Source of the DNA: Paracoccus sp. S1E-3
GTDB lineage: Bacteria; Pseudomonadota; Alphaproteobacteria; Rhodobacterales; Rhodobacteraceae
Length of the DNA: 64,000 bases
Assembly: GCF_013868135.1 (NCBI RefSeq)
Contig: NZ_JACEMU010000015.1
Location: forward strand, 1 to 64,000
Direction: 5' to 3'
Shown here: positions 9,060 through 17,560 of the stretch, in pieces
How positions within the stretch are numbered: the stretch's first letter is position 1
How the letters are laid out: each line of letters starts with the position of its first letter
Notes under the pieces: generated by a model
Told to the model about the DNA's origin: nothing
What the model saw: only the letters and a program-made list of their open reading frames with translations
Databases searched by the model: none
Position numbers and translations under genes: made by a program

Positions 9060-9087
9060 GTTGCGGCTGGACCGCGATCTCTGAATG
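9060..9087 (+). repeat. Solitary degenerate CRISPR repeat facing the tracrRNA
   Basis: Positions 9060-9087 match the first 28 bases of the array repeat with two mismatches (GTTGCGGCTGGACC, then GATCTCTGAATG). The last 8 bases, including the -10-like TACACT, are not conserved. It lies 46 bp upstream of the tracrRNA anti-repeat in inverted orientation, so a transcript crossing both would fold into a long hairpin. Confidence 0.85.
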
Positions 9088-9098
9088 ACGAAACGCTC

Positions 9099-9127
9099 TT
9101 GACGTTTCGTTCCTGACGCGATTATCT
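9099..9127 (+). promoter_or_regulatory. Putative tracrRNA promoter
   Basis: TTGACG at 9099-9104 is followed after 17 bp by TTATCT at 9122-9127. The predicted start, about 9134, falls at the first base of the anti-repeat. The -35 box sits inside a hairpin with perfect 8-bp arms (ACGAAACG at 9088-9095 and CGTTTCGT at 9103-9110). Confidence 0.6.
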
Positions 9128-9133
9128 GAGAAC

Positions 9134-9214
9134 ATTCAGAAATCGCGGTCGAGCGGTTAACAAGCTCGACAGAGCACCACATTGGAACACGGGCTACGGC
9201 CCGTGTTTCCTTTT
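9134..9214 (+). ncRNA. tracrRNA: tracrRNA of the type II-C system
   Basis: The 5' end (about 9133-9155) reads CATTCAGAAATCGCGGTC and then AGCGG after one mismatch. This is the reverse complement of the 5' part of the array repeat, 23 of 24 bases. It would pair with crRNA repeats to load Cas9. A small stem (GAGC at 9151 with GCTC at 9164) and a strong terminal hairpin (9186-9207) follow, ending in a T-rich run. The orientation is set by the terminator and promoter on the plus strand, divergent from cas9. The 5' end is inferred from the promoter and could be longer, in which case the degenerate repeat would be included. Confidence 0.88.
9186..9214 (+). terminator. Rho-independent terminator of tracrRNA
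   Basis: AACACGGGC (9186-9194), a 4-nt loop TACG and GCCCGTGTT (9199-9207) form a perfect 9-bp stem, followed by TTTCCTTTT. Confidence 0.85.
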
Positions 9215-9740
9215 GGTGTGATCGGATCGGCGCTGACTTAGCCCAAGGCAGAATTTCTGGTCAGAACTCCGGTTTGCGGGCTGTCCAGAAAACAGCCGGG
9301 AAAGAACTGCCCTAGATACCCATTTAACGTCGCAGACGCTTCGGCAGCGATATTCATCGCTGGTCGGGCAATCGGCGATGCCTGTTCTGCAGAGAAGTCG
9401 CTGCGGGTGGTGATGCGGATTCCGTTGGCGACCCGGAAAATGCCGGCAATGGGTTGGGGAATGCGCCGGCAACCTATCTCGCTCTGTTGGAAGGCGCTTT
9501 CAAACCTGCCGATCGGCGTGTCGCGCGGGCGAGCCGGGAAAGCAGTATCGACAAGCGATTTCCCTCTCCGTCATGACCGGCACGTCAATCAGGAACGCCG
9601 CTGTGGGAAACAGGTCACCAAGGGCAGTGCCACAGGGTCGGTGCCGATGAAGCATCGCCTTGCTGCCGTTGCGGTGAGGGGCAGACAACCCCACCGCAAC
9701 GGCCGCGAAGACGGCCGACCCGATGGCCGGTATCACCGCG
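9215..9740. other. Gene-poor interval between tracrRNA and the metal ATPase
   Basis: No gene is recognised. On the minus strand a frame from 9570 to the stop at 9238-9240 is open for 111 codons but has no usable start codon. It reads protein-like (for example DTPIGRFESAFQQSEIG and GQFFPGCFLDSP) and may be the tail of a decayed gene. I cannot assign a family. Confidence 0.4.
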
Positions 9741-12062
9741 TCACGCCTCGCGTTCGGGATTGAAGCGCAGCAGGCGCAGGGCGTTCAGGGTGACCAGAAC
9801 TGTGGCGCCGGTATCGGCCATGATGGCGATCCACAGACCGGTCAGCCCCAGAACCGAGGTCACCAGGAACACCGCCTTCAGACCCAGCGCCAGGGTCACG
9901 TTCTGGCGGATATTGGTCATGGTGGCGCGGGCGAGGCGAAGCAACGCCGGAATGTCCGTCACCCGGTCGCGCAGGATCGCTGCGTCGGCGGTTTCCAGCG
10001 CTACATCGGTGCCCGAACCCATCGCCGCGCCGACATTGGCCTGCTTCAGCGCCGGAGCGTCGTTGATGCCGTCCCCGATCATCATCACGCCGCCCTGTTC
10101 GCTCATCCTGCGGATCGCGATCAGCTTGTCTTCCGGCATCATGTCGGCCTGAAACTCCATGCCCAGGCCGCCGGCGATGGCCGCTGCCGTGCGGGGATTG
10201 TCCCCGGTCAGGATGACCGAGCTGACGCCCATCCCGGTCAGCTGGCGCACCGCCTCGGCCGCGTCGCCACGCGGTTCGTCACGCATGGCGATCAGGCCGA
10301 GCGGGGTCTTGTCGCGGAAAACGGCGACGGCAGTCTTGCCTTCGTCTTCAAAGCCAGCCGCCTGCCGCAATCCGGCTTCGTCCAGCCCCCCGATTTCCAG
10401 CGCGTGGCGCGGCGAGGCGACCCAGGCCGGTGCATCGCCGACGGTGGCGGTCGCGCCCTTGCCCATCAGCGCCCTGGCATCGCGCGAGGGCAGGGGCTGG
10501 ACGCCCGCCTCCTGCGCCTTGTTCAGGATGGCCACGGCCAGCGGGTGGCTGGATCCCGTTTCGACGCCTGCGGCGACGGCCAGCAGGTCGACCTCGGTCA
10601 CCTCGCCGAAGGTGACGATATCGGTGACGGCCGGGCGGCCATGGGTCAGCGTGCCGGTCTTGTCAAAGGCGACGCGGCGCGTTCGGGCCGCGGCCTCGAT
10701 CACCGCGCCGCCTTTCATCAGCAAGCCGCGCCGCGCGCCGGTTGAGAGGGCCGACGCGATCGAGGCCGGAACCGAGATCACCAGCGCGCAAGGGCAGCCG
10801 ATCAGCAGCAGCGCCAGTCCGCGATAGATCCATGTGTCCCAGGGCTGCCCGAAGGCCAGCGGCGGCACCACGACGACCAAGGCCGCGACGGCGACGATGG
10901 CGGGCATGTACCAGCGGCTGAAGCGGTCGATGAAACGTTCGGTCGGCGCGCGCGCGTCCTCGGCTTCCTCGACCAGCCGGATGATGCGGGCGATGGTGTT
11001 GTCCTCGGCCGCCTTGGTGACGGTGATGCGCAGCGCCGCCTCGGTATTGATCGAGCCGGCGAAGACGGGATCGCCCGGCCCCTTGGTGACCGGCACGCTT
11101 TCGCCCGTCACCGGACTGTCATCGACGCCCGAGGTGCCCTCGGCGATCTCGCCATCTGCCGGGATGCGGTCGCCGGGACGGACAAGGACGGTTTGTCCGA
11201 CCAGCAGGCTCGATGCCGGGACCTCGCGCGTTGCCCCGCCCACCTCCAGCAGCGCGGTCTTGGGGACCAGGTTGGCGAGCGCGCGGATACCGTCGCGCGC
11301 CTTGCCGGCGGCGACGCCTTCCAGCACCTCGCCCACCGCGAACAGAAAGACGACGAGCGCGGCCTCCTCTGCGGCATTGATGAACAGGGCGCCGATGGCG
11401 GCGACCGTCATCAGGCTTTCGATGGTGAAGGGCTGGCCCATGCGCAGCGCCGCGAAGGCGCGCCGGGCGATGGGGGCGACCCCGATCACACAAGCCGCGA
11501 CAAAGGCCCATTTGCCGATCTGCGGGGCAAGCAGTTCGATGATCCAGGCCGCAGCCAGCAGGATCGCGGTGAAGATCACCAGTTTGCCCTTGGCGGTCTG
11601 ATACCATCGCTTGCCACGGTCGGCGGGGTCATCATGGACATGGCCGGGGCTGCCATGTCCAATGTCGTTGCGGGCTACAGCGGCCTTCTTCGGCCCATGG
11701 TCATGGTCATGGTCATGGTCGTGGTCATGCGCGTGGTCGTGGTCATGGTCATGTCCGGCATGATCGTGCCCATTCCCCGCCGCGGGGCCGTCCCCCGACA
11801 GGACGAAGTCCTGTTTTGCCCCCGCCGTGCGCGGTGCGATGCCATAGCCAAGCGATTTCACGACCGCCTCGACCTTTTCGCGGCCTGTCTGGGTTTCGTC
11901 CAGCGTCAGGCGCAGCCGCTCCGACATGATGCCGATCTCGACGCCGCTGACCCCCGGCAGGCGCCTCACGGCGTCCTTGATCTTTGTCGCGCAGGACCCG
12001 CAATCCATGCCGGAAACCGTCCAGTCACAGGCGGCGGCGCTTTGTTTTTCGGATGTCGTCAT
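9741..12062 (-). CDS. zntA: Zn/Cd/Pb-type P1B ATPase (ZntA/CadA-like)
   Basis: 773 aa from the ATG at 12062, preceded by a good GAGGGA ribosome site; the longer open frame upstream is not used. It is an inner-membrane pump exporting divalent soft metals with ATP. An N-terminal heavy-metal domain has Cys21-x-x-Cys24 (GMDCGSCA). A His/Asp run at residues 99-122 is a likely extra metal buffer. The membrane CPC motif (423-425) defines the Zn/Cd/Pb group. The phosphorylated Asp467 lies in DKTGTLT, the TGES loop is near 319 and SSHPLA is the HP motif. A MerR-type promoter with 19-bp spacing lies upstream, so metal induction is likely. Its MerR activator is not clearly one of the two in this window. 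Confidence 0.93.
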   Translation of the reverse strand: MTTSEKQSAAACDWTVSGMDCGSCATKIKDAVRRLPGVSGVEIGIMSERLRLTLDETQTGREKVEAVVKSLGYGIAPRTAGAKQDFVLSGDGPAAGNGHDHAGHDHDHDHAHDHDHDHDHDHGPKKAAVARNDIGHGSPGHVHDDPADRGKRWYQTAKGKLVIFTAILLAAAWIIELLAPQIGKWAFVAACVIGVAPIARRAFAALRMGQPFTIESLMTVAAIGALFINAAEEAALVVFLFAVGEVLEGVAAGKARDGIRALANLVPKTALLEVGGATREVPASSLLVGQTVLVRPGDRIPADGEIAEGTSGVDDSPVTGESVPVTKGPGDPVFAGSINTEAALRITVTKAAEDNTIARIIRLVEEAEDARAPTERFIDRFSRWYMPAIVAVAALVVVVPPLAFGQPWDTWIYRGLALLLIGCPCALVISVPASIASALSTGARRGLLMKGGAVIEAAARTRRVAFDKTGTLTHGRPAVTDIVTFGEVTEVDLLAVAAGVETGSSHPLAVAILNKAQEAGVQPLPSRDARALMGKGATATVGDAPAWVASPRHALEIGGLDEAGLRQAAGFEDEGKTAVAVFRDKTPLGLIAMRDEPRGDAAEAVRQLTGMGVSSVILTGDNPRTAAAIAGGLGMEFQADMMPEDKLIAIRRMSEQGGVMMIGDGINDAPALKQANVGAAMGSGTDVALETADAAILRDRVTDIPALLRLARATMTNIRQNVTLALGLKAVFLVTSVLGLTGLWIAIMADTGATVLVTLNALRLLRFNPEREA

Positions 12063-12108
12063 GCTGTTCCCTCGGCCCCGGACAGGGCAATTGCCTTCAT
12101 CGAATCGA

Positions 12109-12139
12109 AATCTAAGGTCTCTAGCAACTAGAGGTTCAA
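12109..12139 (-). promoter_or_regulatory. MerR/ZntR-type promoter of the metal ATPase
   Basis: Read on the minus strand, TTGAAC (12134-12139) and TAGATT (12109-12114) are separated by exactly 19 bp, the stretched spacing of MerR-family promoters. Centred in the spacer is a perfect dyad, CTCTAG-TTG-CTAGAG. A MerR-family metal sensor would untwist it to activate the ATPase gene. Confidence 0.8.
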
Positions 12140-12442
12140 GGGGAATCCGCGGCTGAAAACGGGTAAATTTCTCGCCGGCGCACGGTAAAGGCGCCGCCGA
12201 TCCCTCAAGGAGGGGAGGTCGACCCTCTGCGCGACCCGCCGGCGCTCGGGTGGCTATTCGGAACGCGGATGCGCCGCGCCCTCCCAACCGGGGGGGCTGA
12301 AACTCGATCTGCACGGCAGCAACGCAAGTCGCAGAAGATTGACATATTGCCGATGCAACAAGGTCTTGCACAGACACGCGGTACCGTTTCCAATAGCGTC
12401 CAGACCCGTTTCTGACCCTTTCTCTCGTTTCCCGAGGATTTC

Positions 12443-13693
12443 ATGAGAGTCATTGTTCTCGGCGCCGGCATTATCGGCGTCACCTCGGCCTACCAGCTTG
12501 CCAAGGCGGGGCACGAAGTCACCGTCGTCGATCGTCAGCCCGGCCCGGCGCTGGAGACCAGCTTTGCCAATGCGGGCGAGGTCTCGTTCGGCTATTGCTC
12601 GCCCTGGGCCGCGCCCGGCATTCCGATGAAGGCGATCAAATGGCTGCTGATGCAGCACGCGCCACTGATCCTGCGGCCCAAGGTCGACCGGGCGATGATT
12701 TCCTGGATGCTGCAGATGCTGACCAACTGCACCTCCAGACGCTATGCTATCAACAAAGGCCGGATGCTGCGGCTGGCCGATTACAGCCGGATCGCGCTTG
12801 CGGAACTGCGCGCAGAGACCGGCATCTCCTATGACGAACGGGTGAAGGGCACGCTGCAGCTGTTCCGCACCGAGGCGCAGCTGGACGCCTCGGCAAAGGA
12901 CGTGAAGGCGCTGGCGGCGGACGGGGTGCCCTATGAAATCCTCGACCCGGAAGGTTGCATCCGGGCCGAGCCCGCGCTGCGCCATGCGCGCGAGAAGATC
13001 GTCGGCGGTCTGCTGACCCCGCAGGATGAAACCGGCGATTGCTTCAAATTCGCCAATGCGCTGGCGGTGCAGGCCGCCGCCTTGGGCGTGCAGTTCAATT
13101 ATGACAGCATCATCCGCAGCATCGAGGTCGAACGCGGCGAGGTGCGCGCCGTGGTCACCGCGAATGGCAGGCTGGAAGCGGATGCCGTGGTTGTGGCGCT
13201 TGGCAGCTTCTCGCCCCTGCTGGTCAAGTCGCACGGGATCCGGCTGCCCGTCTATCCGGTCAAGGGCTATTCGCTGACCATTCCGATCGTCGATCCGGCG
13301 CTCGCCCCCGAATCGACGGTCATGGACGAGACCTACAAGATCGCCATCACCAGGTTGGGCGAGCGTATCCGCGTCGGCGGCATGGCCGAAATTTCCGGCT
13401 ATACCAACGATCTGGGAGAGCCGCGCCGGCTGACGCTGCAACATTCCGTCACCGATCTGTTCCCCGGCGGCGACGTGTCGCGGGCGCGCTTCTGGTCGGG
13501 GCTGCGCCCGATGACGCCGGACGGCACCCCGGTGATCGGTCCCACCAGGGTCAAGGGTCTGTTCCTGAATACCGGACACGGCACGCTCGGCTGGACGATG
13601 TCCTCGGGTTCGGCCCGGGTGATCGCCGATCTCGTTTCCGGCCGCGCGCCGGAGATCGACGCGACCGACCTGGCCGTGGCGCGCTACAGCTAG
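12443..13693 (+). CDS. dadA: D-amino acid dehydrogenase small subunit
   Basis: 416 aa, full length. It is an FAD-dependent, membrane-associated enzyme that oxidises D-amino acids such as D-alanine to 2-oxo acids, passing electrons to the respiratory chain. The N-terminal Rossmann motif is [17 protein letters not shown], followed by the DadA signature [19 protein letters not shown]. The C-terminal part has [17 protein letters not shown] and [16 protein letters not shown]. It stands alone, with no alanine racemase alongside. A TTGACA at 12339-12344 could be a -35 box, but I see no convincing -10. Confidence 0.95.
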   Translation: MRVIVLGAGIIGVTSAYQLAKAGHEVTVVDRQPGPALETSFANAGEVSFGYCSPWAAPGIPMKAIKWLLMQHAPLILRPKVDRAMISWMLQMLTNCTSRRYAINKGRMLRLADYSRIALAELRAETGISYDERVKGTLQLFRTEAQLDASAKDVKALAADGVPYEILDPEGCIRAEPALRHAREKIVGGLLTPQDETGDCFKFANALAVQAAALGVQFNYDSIIRSIEVERGEVRAVVTANGRLEADAVVVALGSFSPLLVKSHGIRLPVYPVKGYSLTIPIVDPALAPESTVMDETYKIAITRLGERIRVGGMAEISGYTNDLGEPRRLTLQHSVTDLFPGGDVSRARFWSGLRPMTPDGTPVIGPTRVKGLFLNTGHGTLGWTMSSGSARVIADLVSGRAPEIDATDLAVARYS

Positions 13694-13964
13694 CCTCGCC
13701 CGAGTCGCCGCCAGGCTGCGACGCTGGCGCCGGGCGCCGCGCGAAGCGGCTGACCCGCGCTGAAACGGGACCGCGACAGCGACAGTGACAGCGGCGGCGG
13801 TTTCCGCTGCTGCCCACAGCCCGCTCGGCTTTGGATCGGCCGCCCATGCGGACGCACCGCGACGGGGGGCCGCGCCTTGCAGATGCGGGCCGCCTTCGGG
13901 GGGCTGCTCGACAGTTTGGGGGCGCGCGGTTACTTTGACGGCAGAGCGCGAAGGGAGAACGGGG

Positions 13965-14420
13965 ATGAGGATAGGCGAGCTTTCCCGGCGGACCGGGCTC
14001 TCGCAATCCCGCATCCGCTATTACGAGCGGATCGGCCTCTTGCGGGCGGTTGAGCGGTTGCCGAACGGCTATCGTGTCTATCCCGAAAATGCGGTCATCA
14101 TCATCGGCCTGATCCTGTTGGCGCAGGATGCGGGCTTCACGCTGGAGGAGATGCAGATGCTGGTCCCGCGCGATCTGGCGGTCTGGGACCACGACCTGCT
14201 GACTGCGACGCTGAGCCGGAAAATCACCGAGATCGAGATCGCGCAGGCGCGCCTCGCAGCCAGCAAGGCGCATCTGCTGGCCATCAGCGAAGCCCTTTCC
14301 AGCCGCCCAGACGGCATGGATTGCGCCAGCAATGCCGAACGGGTGATGTCGCTGGCCATGCTTGGCAGGGCGCATATGGTCCAACGCGGGGGGCATGCCG
14401 CAGCTGCGGCGGATATGTAG
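13965..14420 (+). CDS. MerR family transcriptional regulator
   Basis: 151 aa from the ATG at 13965, preceded by AGGGAG; the open frame upstream is longer but non-conserved. The N-terminal winged helix is clear (MRIGELSRRTGLSQSRIRYYERIGLL, NGYRVYPE). A dimerisation coiled coil follows at about residues 80-125. The C-terminus has one Cys (DGMDCASNAERV), which is not the multi-Cys pattern of metal sensors, so the inducer is unknown. It precedes a hydrolase gene by 375 bp; a possible MerR-type promoter (14510-14540) lies between them. It may instead control something else. Confidence 0.88.
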   Translation: MRIGELSRRTGLSQSRIRYYERIGLLRAVERLPNGYRVYPENAVIIIGLILLAQDAGFTLEEMQMLVPRDLAVWDHDLLTATLSRKITEIEIAQARLAASKAHLLAISEALSSRPDGMDCASNAERVMSLAMLGRAHMVQRGGHAAAAADM

Positions 14421-14509
14421 ATTACCGGCTGCAGGCCGCCCCGGCCAGCGGCATTTGGCCCGATCCTCCCGGCGGTCAGCGGAGGTGCGAATGGCCTTCT
14501 TCAGGGCGC

Positions 14510-14540
14510 TTGACCCTTAACTCCGGTTCAATGTTAGCCT
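14510..14540 (+). promoter_or_regulatory. Possible MerR-type promoter, 19-bp spacer
   Basis: TTGACC (14510-14515), 19 bp, then TAGCCT (14535-14540). The spacer contains a loose dyad (GACC and GGTTC). It lies just after the MerR gene and about 255 bp before the hydrolase, so the target is uncertain. The rest of 14421-14795 shows no gene. Confidence 0.35.
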
Positions 14541-14795
14541 TGGCTGGCATCCCCGCGAATCGTCCTGAAAAGAGGAGGTCGTCAGCTTTCGGATACCGAA
14601 TCTTCCTGCCGTGCCGCCTTTCGGCAGAAGACTGTTTGTGAACGATTATTTGCGTTGATGTGTTGAAGACGCTGCGTCTGTCTGCCGGGTATTCGATTCC
14701 TTCGGCCGCGTGCTGAAACCGTCCGACGACGCCATCCTTTCCGGGAAAAATTCGCCGTGGTGCCACAGTCATTGAGATATATCGGAGTAATATAA

Positions 14796-15626
14796 ATGGG
14801 TTACGTTACCACGGATGATGGCGTCGAAATCTACTTCAAGGACTGGGGCCCGAAAGACGCTCCGGTCATCTTCTTTCACCATGGCTGGCCGCTGAGCGCG
14901 GATGACTGGGACGCCCAGATGATGTTCTTTCTGGGCGAGGGCTTCCGCGTCATCGCCACCGACCGTCGCGGCCATGGCCGTTCGCAACAGGTCTGGGACG
15001 GTCACGACATGGATCATTATGCCGATGACACCGCCGCCGTGGTCAGGCATCTGGGCGTGCAGGGGGCGGTCCATGTCGGCCATTCGACCGGCGGCGGTGT
15101 GGTCGCGCGCTATATCGCGCGGCACCCGGAAGACAAGGTCGCCAAGGGTGTGCTGATCAGCGCGGTGCCGCCGCTGATGGTCAAGACGGCGGATAACCCG
15201 GACGGGATCGACAAGTCGGTCTTTGACGACTTCCAGAAGAACACCAGGGAAAACCGCGCGCAGTTCTTCCATGACGTGCCGGCGGGACCGTTCTATGGCT
15301 ATAACCGTCCGGGTGCGAAGGCGTCGGAGCCGGTGATCGACAACTGGTGGCGTCAGGGCATGATGGGCGGCGCCAAGGCGCATTACGACAGCATCGTTGC
15401 CTTCTCGCAGACCGATTTCCGCGACGATCTGAAAAGCATCACCACGCCGATGATGGTCATGCACGGGTTGGACGATCAGGTTGTCCCGTTCGAGATCTCG
15501 GGCAAGAAATCGGCCGAACTGCTGCAGAACTGCGTGCTGAAGACCTATCCGGGCTTCCCGCACGGCATGCCCACCACCGAGGCCGAGACGATCAACAGGG
15601 ATCTGCTGGCCTTCATTCGCGGCTGA
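14796..15626 (+). CDS. Alpha/beta hydrolase, non-heme chloroperoxidase-like
   Basis: 276 aa, full length for cofactor-free haloperoxidase/esterases. The oxyanion region is FFHHGWPLSADDWD, the nucleophile Ser is in GHSTGGG (about residue 98), the catalytic Asp in HGLDDQVVP and the His in GFPHGMP. The family hydrolyses esters or, with acetate and peroxide, makes peracids that halogenate; the natural substrate is unknown. The start follows GGAG at 9 bp. The neighbouring msr genes and MerR regulators suggest an oxidative-stress setting, but this is context only. A strong terminator ends the unit. Confidence 0.9.
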   Translation: MGYVTTDDGVEIYFKDWGPKDAPVIFFHHGWPLSADDWDAQMMFFLGEGFRVIATDRRGHGRSQQVWDGHDMDHYADDTAAVVRHLGVQGAVHVGHSTGGGVVARYIARHPEDKVAKGVLISAVPPLMVKTADNPDGIDKSVFDDFQKNTRENRAQFFHDVPAGPFYGYNRPGAKASEPVIDNWWRQGMMGGAKAHYDSIVAFSQTDFRDDLKSITTPMMVMHGLDDQVVPFEISGKKSAELLQNCVLKTYPGFPHGMPTTEAETINRDLLAFIRG

Positions 15627-15637
15627 AGATTTTCAGC

Positions 15638-15667
15638 GGGTCAGCGGGTCAGTCCGCTGACCCTTTT
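15638..15667 (+). terminator. Rho-independent terminator
   Basis: GGGTCAGCGG (15638-15647) pairs perfectly with CCGCTGACCC (15654-15663) across a 6-nt loop, followed by TTTT. It lies 11 bp after the hydrolase stop. Confidence 0.9.
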
Positions 15668-15792
15668 CCTTGAAGCGGTGGAGCGACGGCCGGGGCATGC
15701 GCTTCGTGGCTACAAGGCGATGGTGGGGCCGGCAGCCACGCGCCGATCCGGGCGAGGCTCCACGTCAAGCTCGGACCCGGCGCAGATAAAGG

Positions 15793-16296
15793 CTATTCCG
15801 CGGCGCGCCTGGGCAGAACCCAGTTCGGGCGCGGGAAGTGGCAGGTATAGCCGTTCGGGATGCGTTCCAGATAGTCCTGATGCTCCGGCTCGGCCTGCCA
15901 GAAATCGCCTGCCGGCTTCACCTCGGTCACCACCTTGCCCGGCCACAGGCCCGAGGCATCCACATCCGCGATCGTCTCCAGCGCGGTCTGATGCTGCGCG
16001 TCGGAGGTGTAATATATCCCCGAGCGATAGCTGGTGCCGCGGTCATTGCCCTGCCGGTCGCGGGTCGAAGGGTCGTGGATCTGGAAAAAGAATTCCAGCA
16101 GCTGGCGATAGCTGATCTTCGCCGGATCGAACAGGATCTCGATCCCCTCGGCATGGCTGCCGTGATTGCGATACGTGGCGTTCGCCACATCGCCGCCGGT
16201 ATAACCCACGCGGGTCGCTTCGACCCCCGGCAACTTGCGGATCAGATCCTGCATGCCCCAGAAGCAGCCCCCGGCCAAAACAGCACGTTCGGTCAT
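15793..16296 (-). CDS. msrA: Peptide methionine (S)-S-oxide reductase
   Basis: 167 aa. It reduces the S-diastereomer of methionine sulfoxide in proteins, using thioredoxin. The catalytic Cys is in [10 protein letters not shown] (residue 11); the [12 protein letters not shown] and HAEGIEI segments are typical. The ATG at 16296 shares one base with the msrB stop (TGATG), so the pair is cotranscribed and translationally coupled. The resolving C-terminal cysteine region is short (GYTCHF). It is cytoplasmic, with no signal peptide. Confidence 0.95.
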   Translation of the reverse strand: MTERAVLAGGCFWGMQDLIRKLPGVEATRVGYTGGDVANATYRNHGSHAEGIEILFDPAKISYRQLLEFFFQIHDPSTRDRQGNDRGTSYRSGIYYTSDAQHQTALETIADVDASGLWPGKVVTEVKPAGDFWQAEPEHQDYLERIPNGYTCHFPRPNWVLPRRAAE

Positions 16297-16739
16297 CAGC
16301 TCTCCTCCACCTGATCCAGATAGTCGCCATAACCTTCGGCCGCCATCTCTGCCTTGGGGACAAAGCGCAGGCTGGCCGAGTTGATGCAGTAGCGCAGGCC
16401 GCCCATCTCGCGCGGGCCATCCGGGAAGACGTGGCCCAGATGGCTGTCGCCATGGGCGGACCGCACCTCGGTGCGGATCATGCCGTGGCTGGTGTCGCGC
16501 AACTCGTTGACATTCGCGTCGACGATGGGTTTGGAAAACGACGGCCAGCCGCAGCCCGAATTGAACTTGGAACTGGAGGCGAAGAGCGGCTCGCCCGAGA
16601 CGATGTCGACATAGATACCGGGTTCGAAATGCTCGTCATATTCGCCGGTAAAGGCGCGCTCGGTGCCGTTCTGCTGGGTCACGCGGAACTGTTCGGGCGT
16701 CAGGCGGGCAATCGCATCGTCGGATTTCGTATAGGTCAT
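16296..16739 (-). CDS. msrB: Peptide methionine (R)-S-oxide reductase, zinc-less type
   Basis: 147 aa. It reduces the R-diastereomer and so complements MsrA. Core motifs are [18 protein letters not shown] and the catalytic Cys in [11 protein letters not shown]. The two CxxC pairs that bind structural zinc in many MsrB proteins are absent: the sequence reads [10 protein letters not shown] and [10 protein letters not shown] at those places. This marks the zinc-free MsrB form. It lies 99 bp after the MerR gene on the same strand, so the three genes may form one operon. Confidence 0.95.
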   Translation of the reverse strand: MTYTKSDDAIARLTPEQFRVTQQNGTERAFTGEYDEHFEPGIYVDIVSGEPLFASSSKFNSGCGWPSFSKPIVDANVNELRDTSHGMIRTEVRSAHGDSHLGHVFPDGPREMGGLRYCINSASLRFVPKAEMAAEGYGDYLDQVEES

Positions 16740-16838
16740 CCTTGGTCCCCCTATATGCTTGCTGCTCGCATGTAGGCAGGCGGGGATGCATTTCCAATGG
16801 CGTCACGCGTTGGTATTCGGCTTTTGGCCGCCGGTTCC

Positions 16839-17210
16839 TCAACCCGTCGCGCGCCGCGCGGCCCTGCTGGCTTCCAGTTCCGCCATCAGCGCTTCGATCC
16901 GTTGCTTGCGGTCCTGGGCTTCGGCGATCAGGGCAGTGATCGAGTCGCGCTTGCCGGCCAGCAGTTCCAGCGCGTCCGCGCAGGACACGATATGTTCGCC
17001 GGTGCCGATTCCGACACCCGAGATTTCGCGCAGCGTAAAGCCGAGGCCCTGCGCCTGTTCGATGAAACGCAGAAGCGTCACCAGTTCGGCCGGATAATCG
17101 CGATAGCCGTTGGCGCTGCGGTCGGCAGCCGGGATGATCCCCTCGCGTTCATAGAAACGGATGCGCGACGTGCTGACGCCGGCGGCCTTGGCGATTTCGC
17201 CGATTTTCAT
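16839..17210 (-). CDS. MerR family transcriptional regulator
   Basis: 123 aa, short for the family. The winged helix (MKIGEIAKAAGVSTSRIRFYEREGII, NGYRDYPAEL) is followed by a linker helix with one Cys (HIVSCADALELL) and a coiled coil at about 85-120. It lacks a large effector domain and the C-terminal Cys pair of zinc or mercury sensors, so the signal is unknown. A dyad directly upstream suggests autoregulation. msrB and msrA follow on the same strand, which hints at a redox or electrophile response. Confidence 0.88.
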   Translation of the reverse strand: MKIGEIAKAAGVSTSRIRFYEREGIIPAADRSANGYRDYPAELVTLLRFIEQAQGLGFTLREISGVGIGTGEHIVSCADALELLAGKRDSITALIAEAQDRKQRIEALMAELEASRAARRATG

Positions 17211-17222
17211 GGCGCAGGTCCT

Positions 17223-17253
17223 TAACCTTCAACTTGAGTTAAAGCCTTATATG
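17223..17253 (+). promoter_or_regulatory. MerR-type dyad and divergent promoter
   Basis: An imperfect dyad, CTTCAACTT-GAGTTAAAG (17227-17244), lies 17 bp before the MerR start. On the plus strand TTAACC (17223-17228) and TATATG (17248-17253) are 19 bp apart, as at SoxR-type promoters. The nearest plus-strand gene begins at 17561. The 17254-17560 stretch shows no gene. Confidence 0.5.
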
Positions 17254-17560
17254 CCCTGCACACCGAATTCAAGGATCACGGCAATTTCCACCCGTGAACC
17301 GTGAGCGCCATTGTTTCGGGCCTCGATACGGCCGAGCCGTGATGAAGGCGCGAAGATGCCTGATCTTCTCTCTGGCGTCCGCTCGCCAACAGGGGGACGC
17401 CAAGTTGAACGGACCGGTCGGTCATTTGACTTGGCGCAGGCGATCAAAAGGCGATAACGGCATCCGCTGGCCCGGCGTGACGTTGCATGTCGGATCCTGG
17501 GTGGAAATGGTGCCGGCGGTCCCGGCGCAGCGCCGACACGGATCAAGCAGAGGAGCGGAT

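Noticed and set aside
8880..9182. 100-codon minus-strand frame upstream of cas9
   Set aside because: It crosses the degenerate repeat and tracrRNA and has no family resemblance; probably non-coding.
11690..11765. Tandem CATGGT-like DNA repeat
   Set aside because: It encodes the His/Asp-rich metal-buffer segment of the ATPase (residues 99-122) and is not a separate element.
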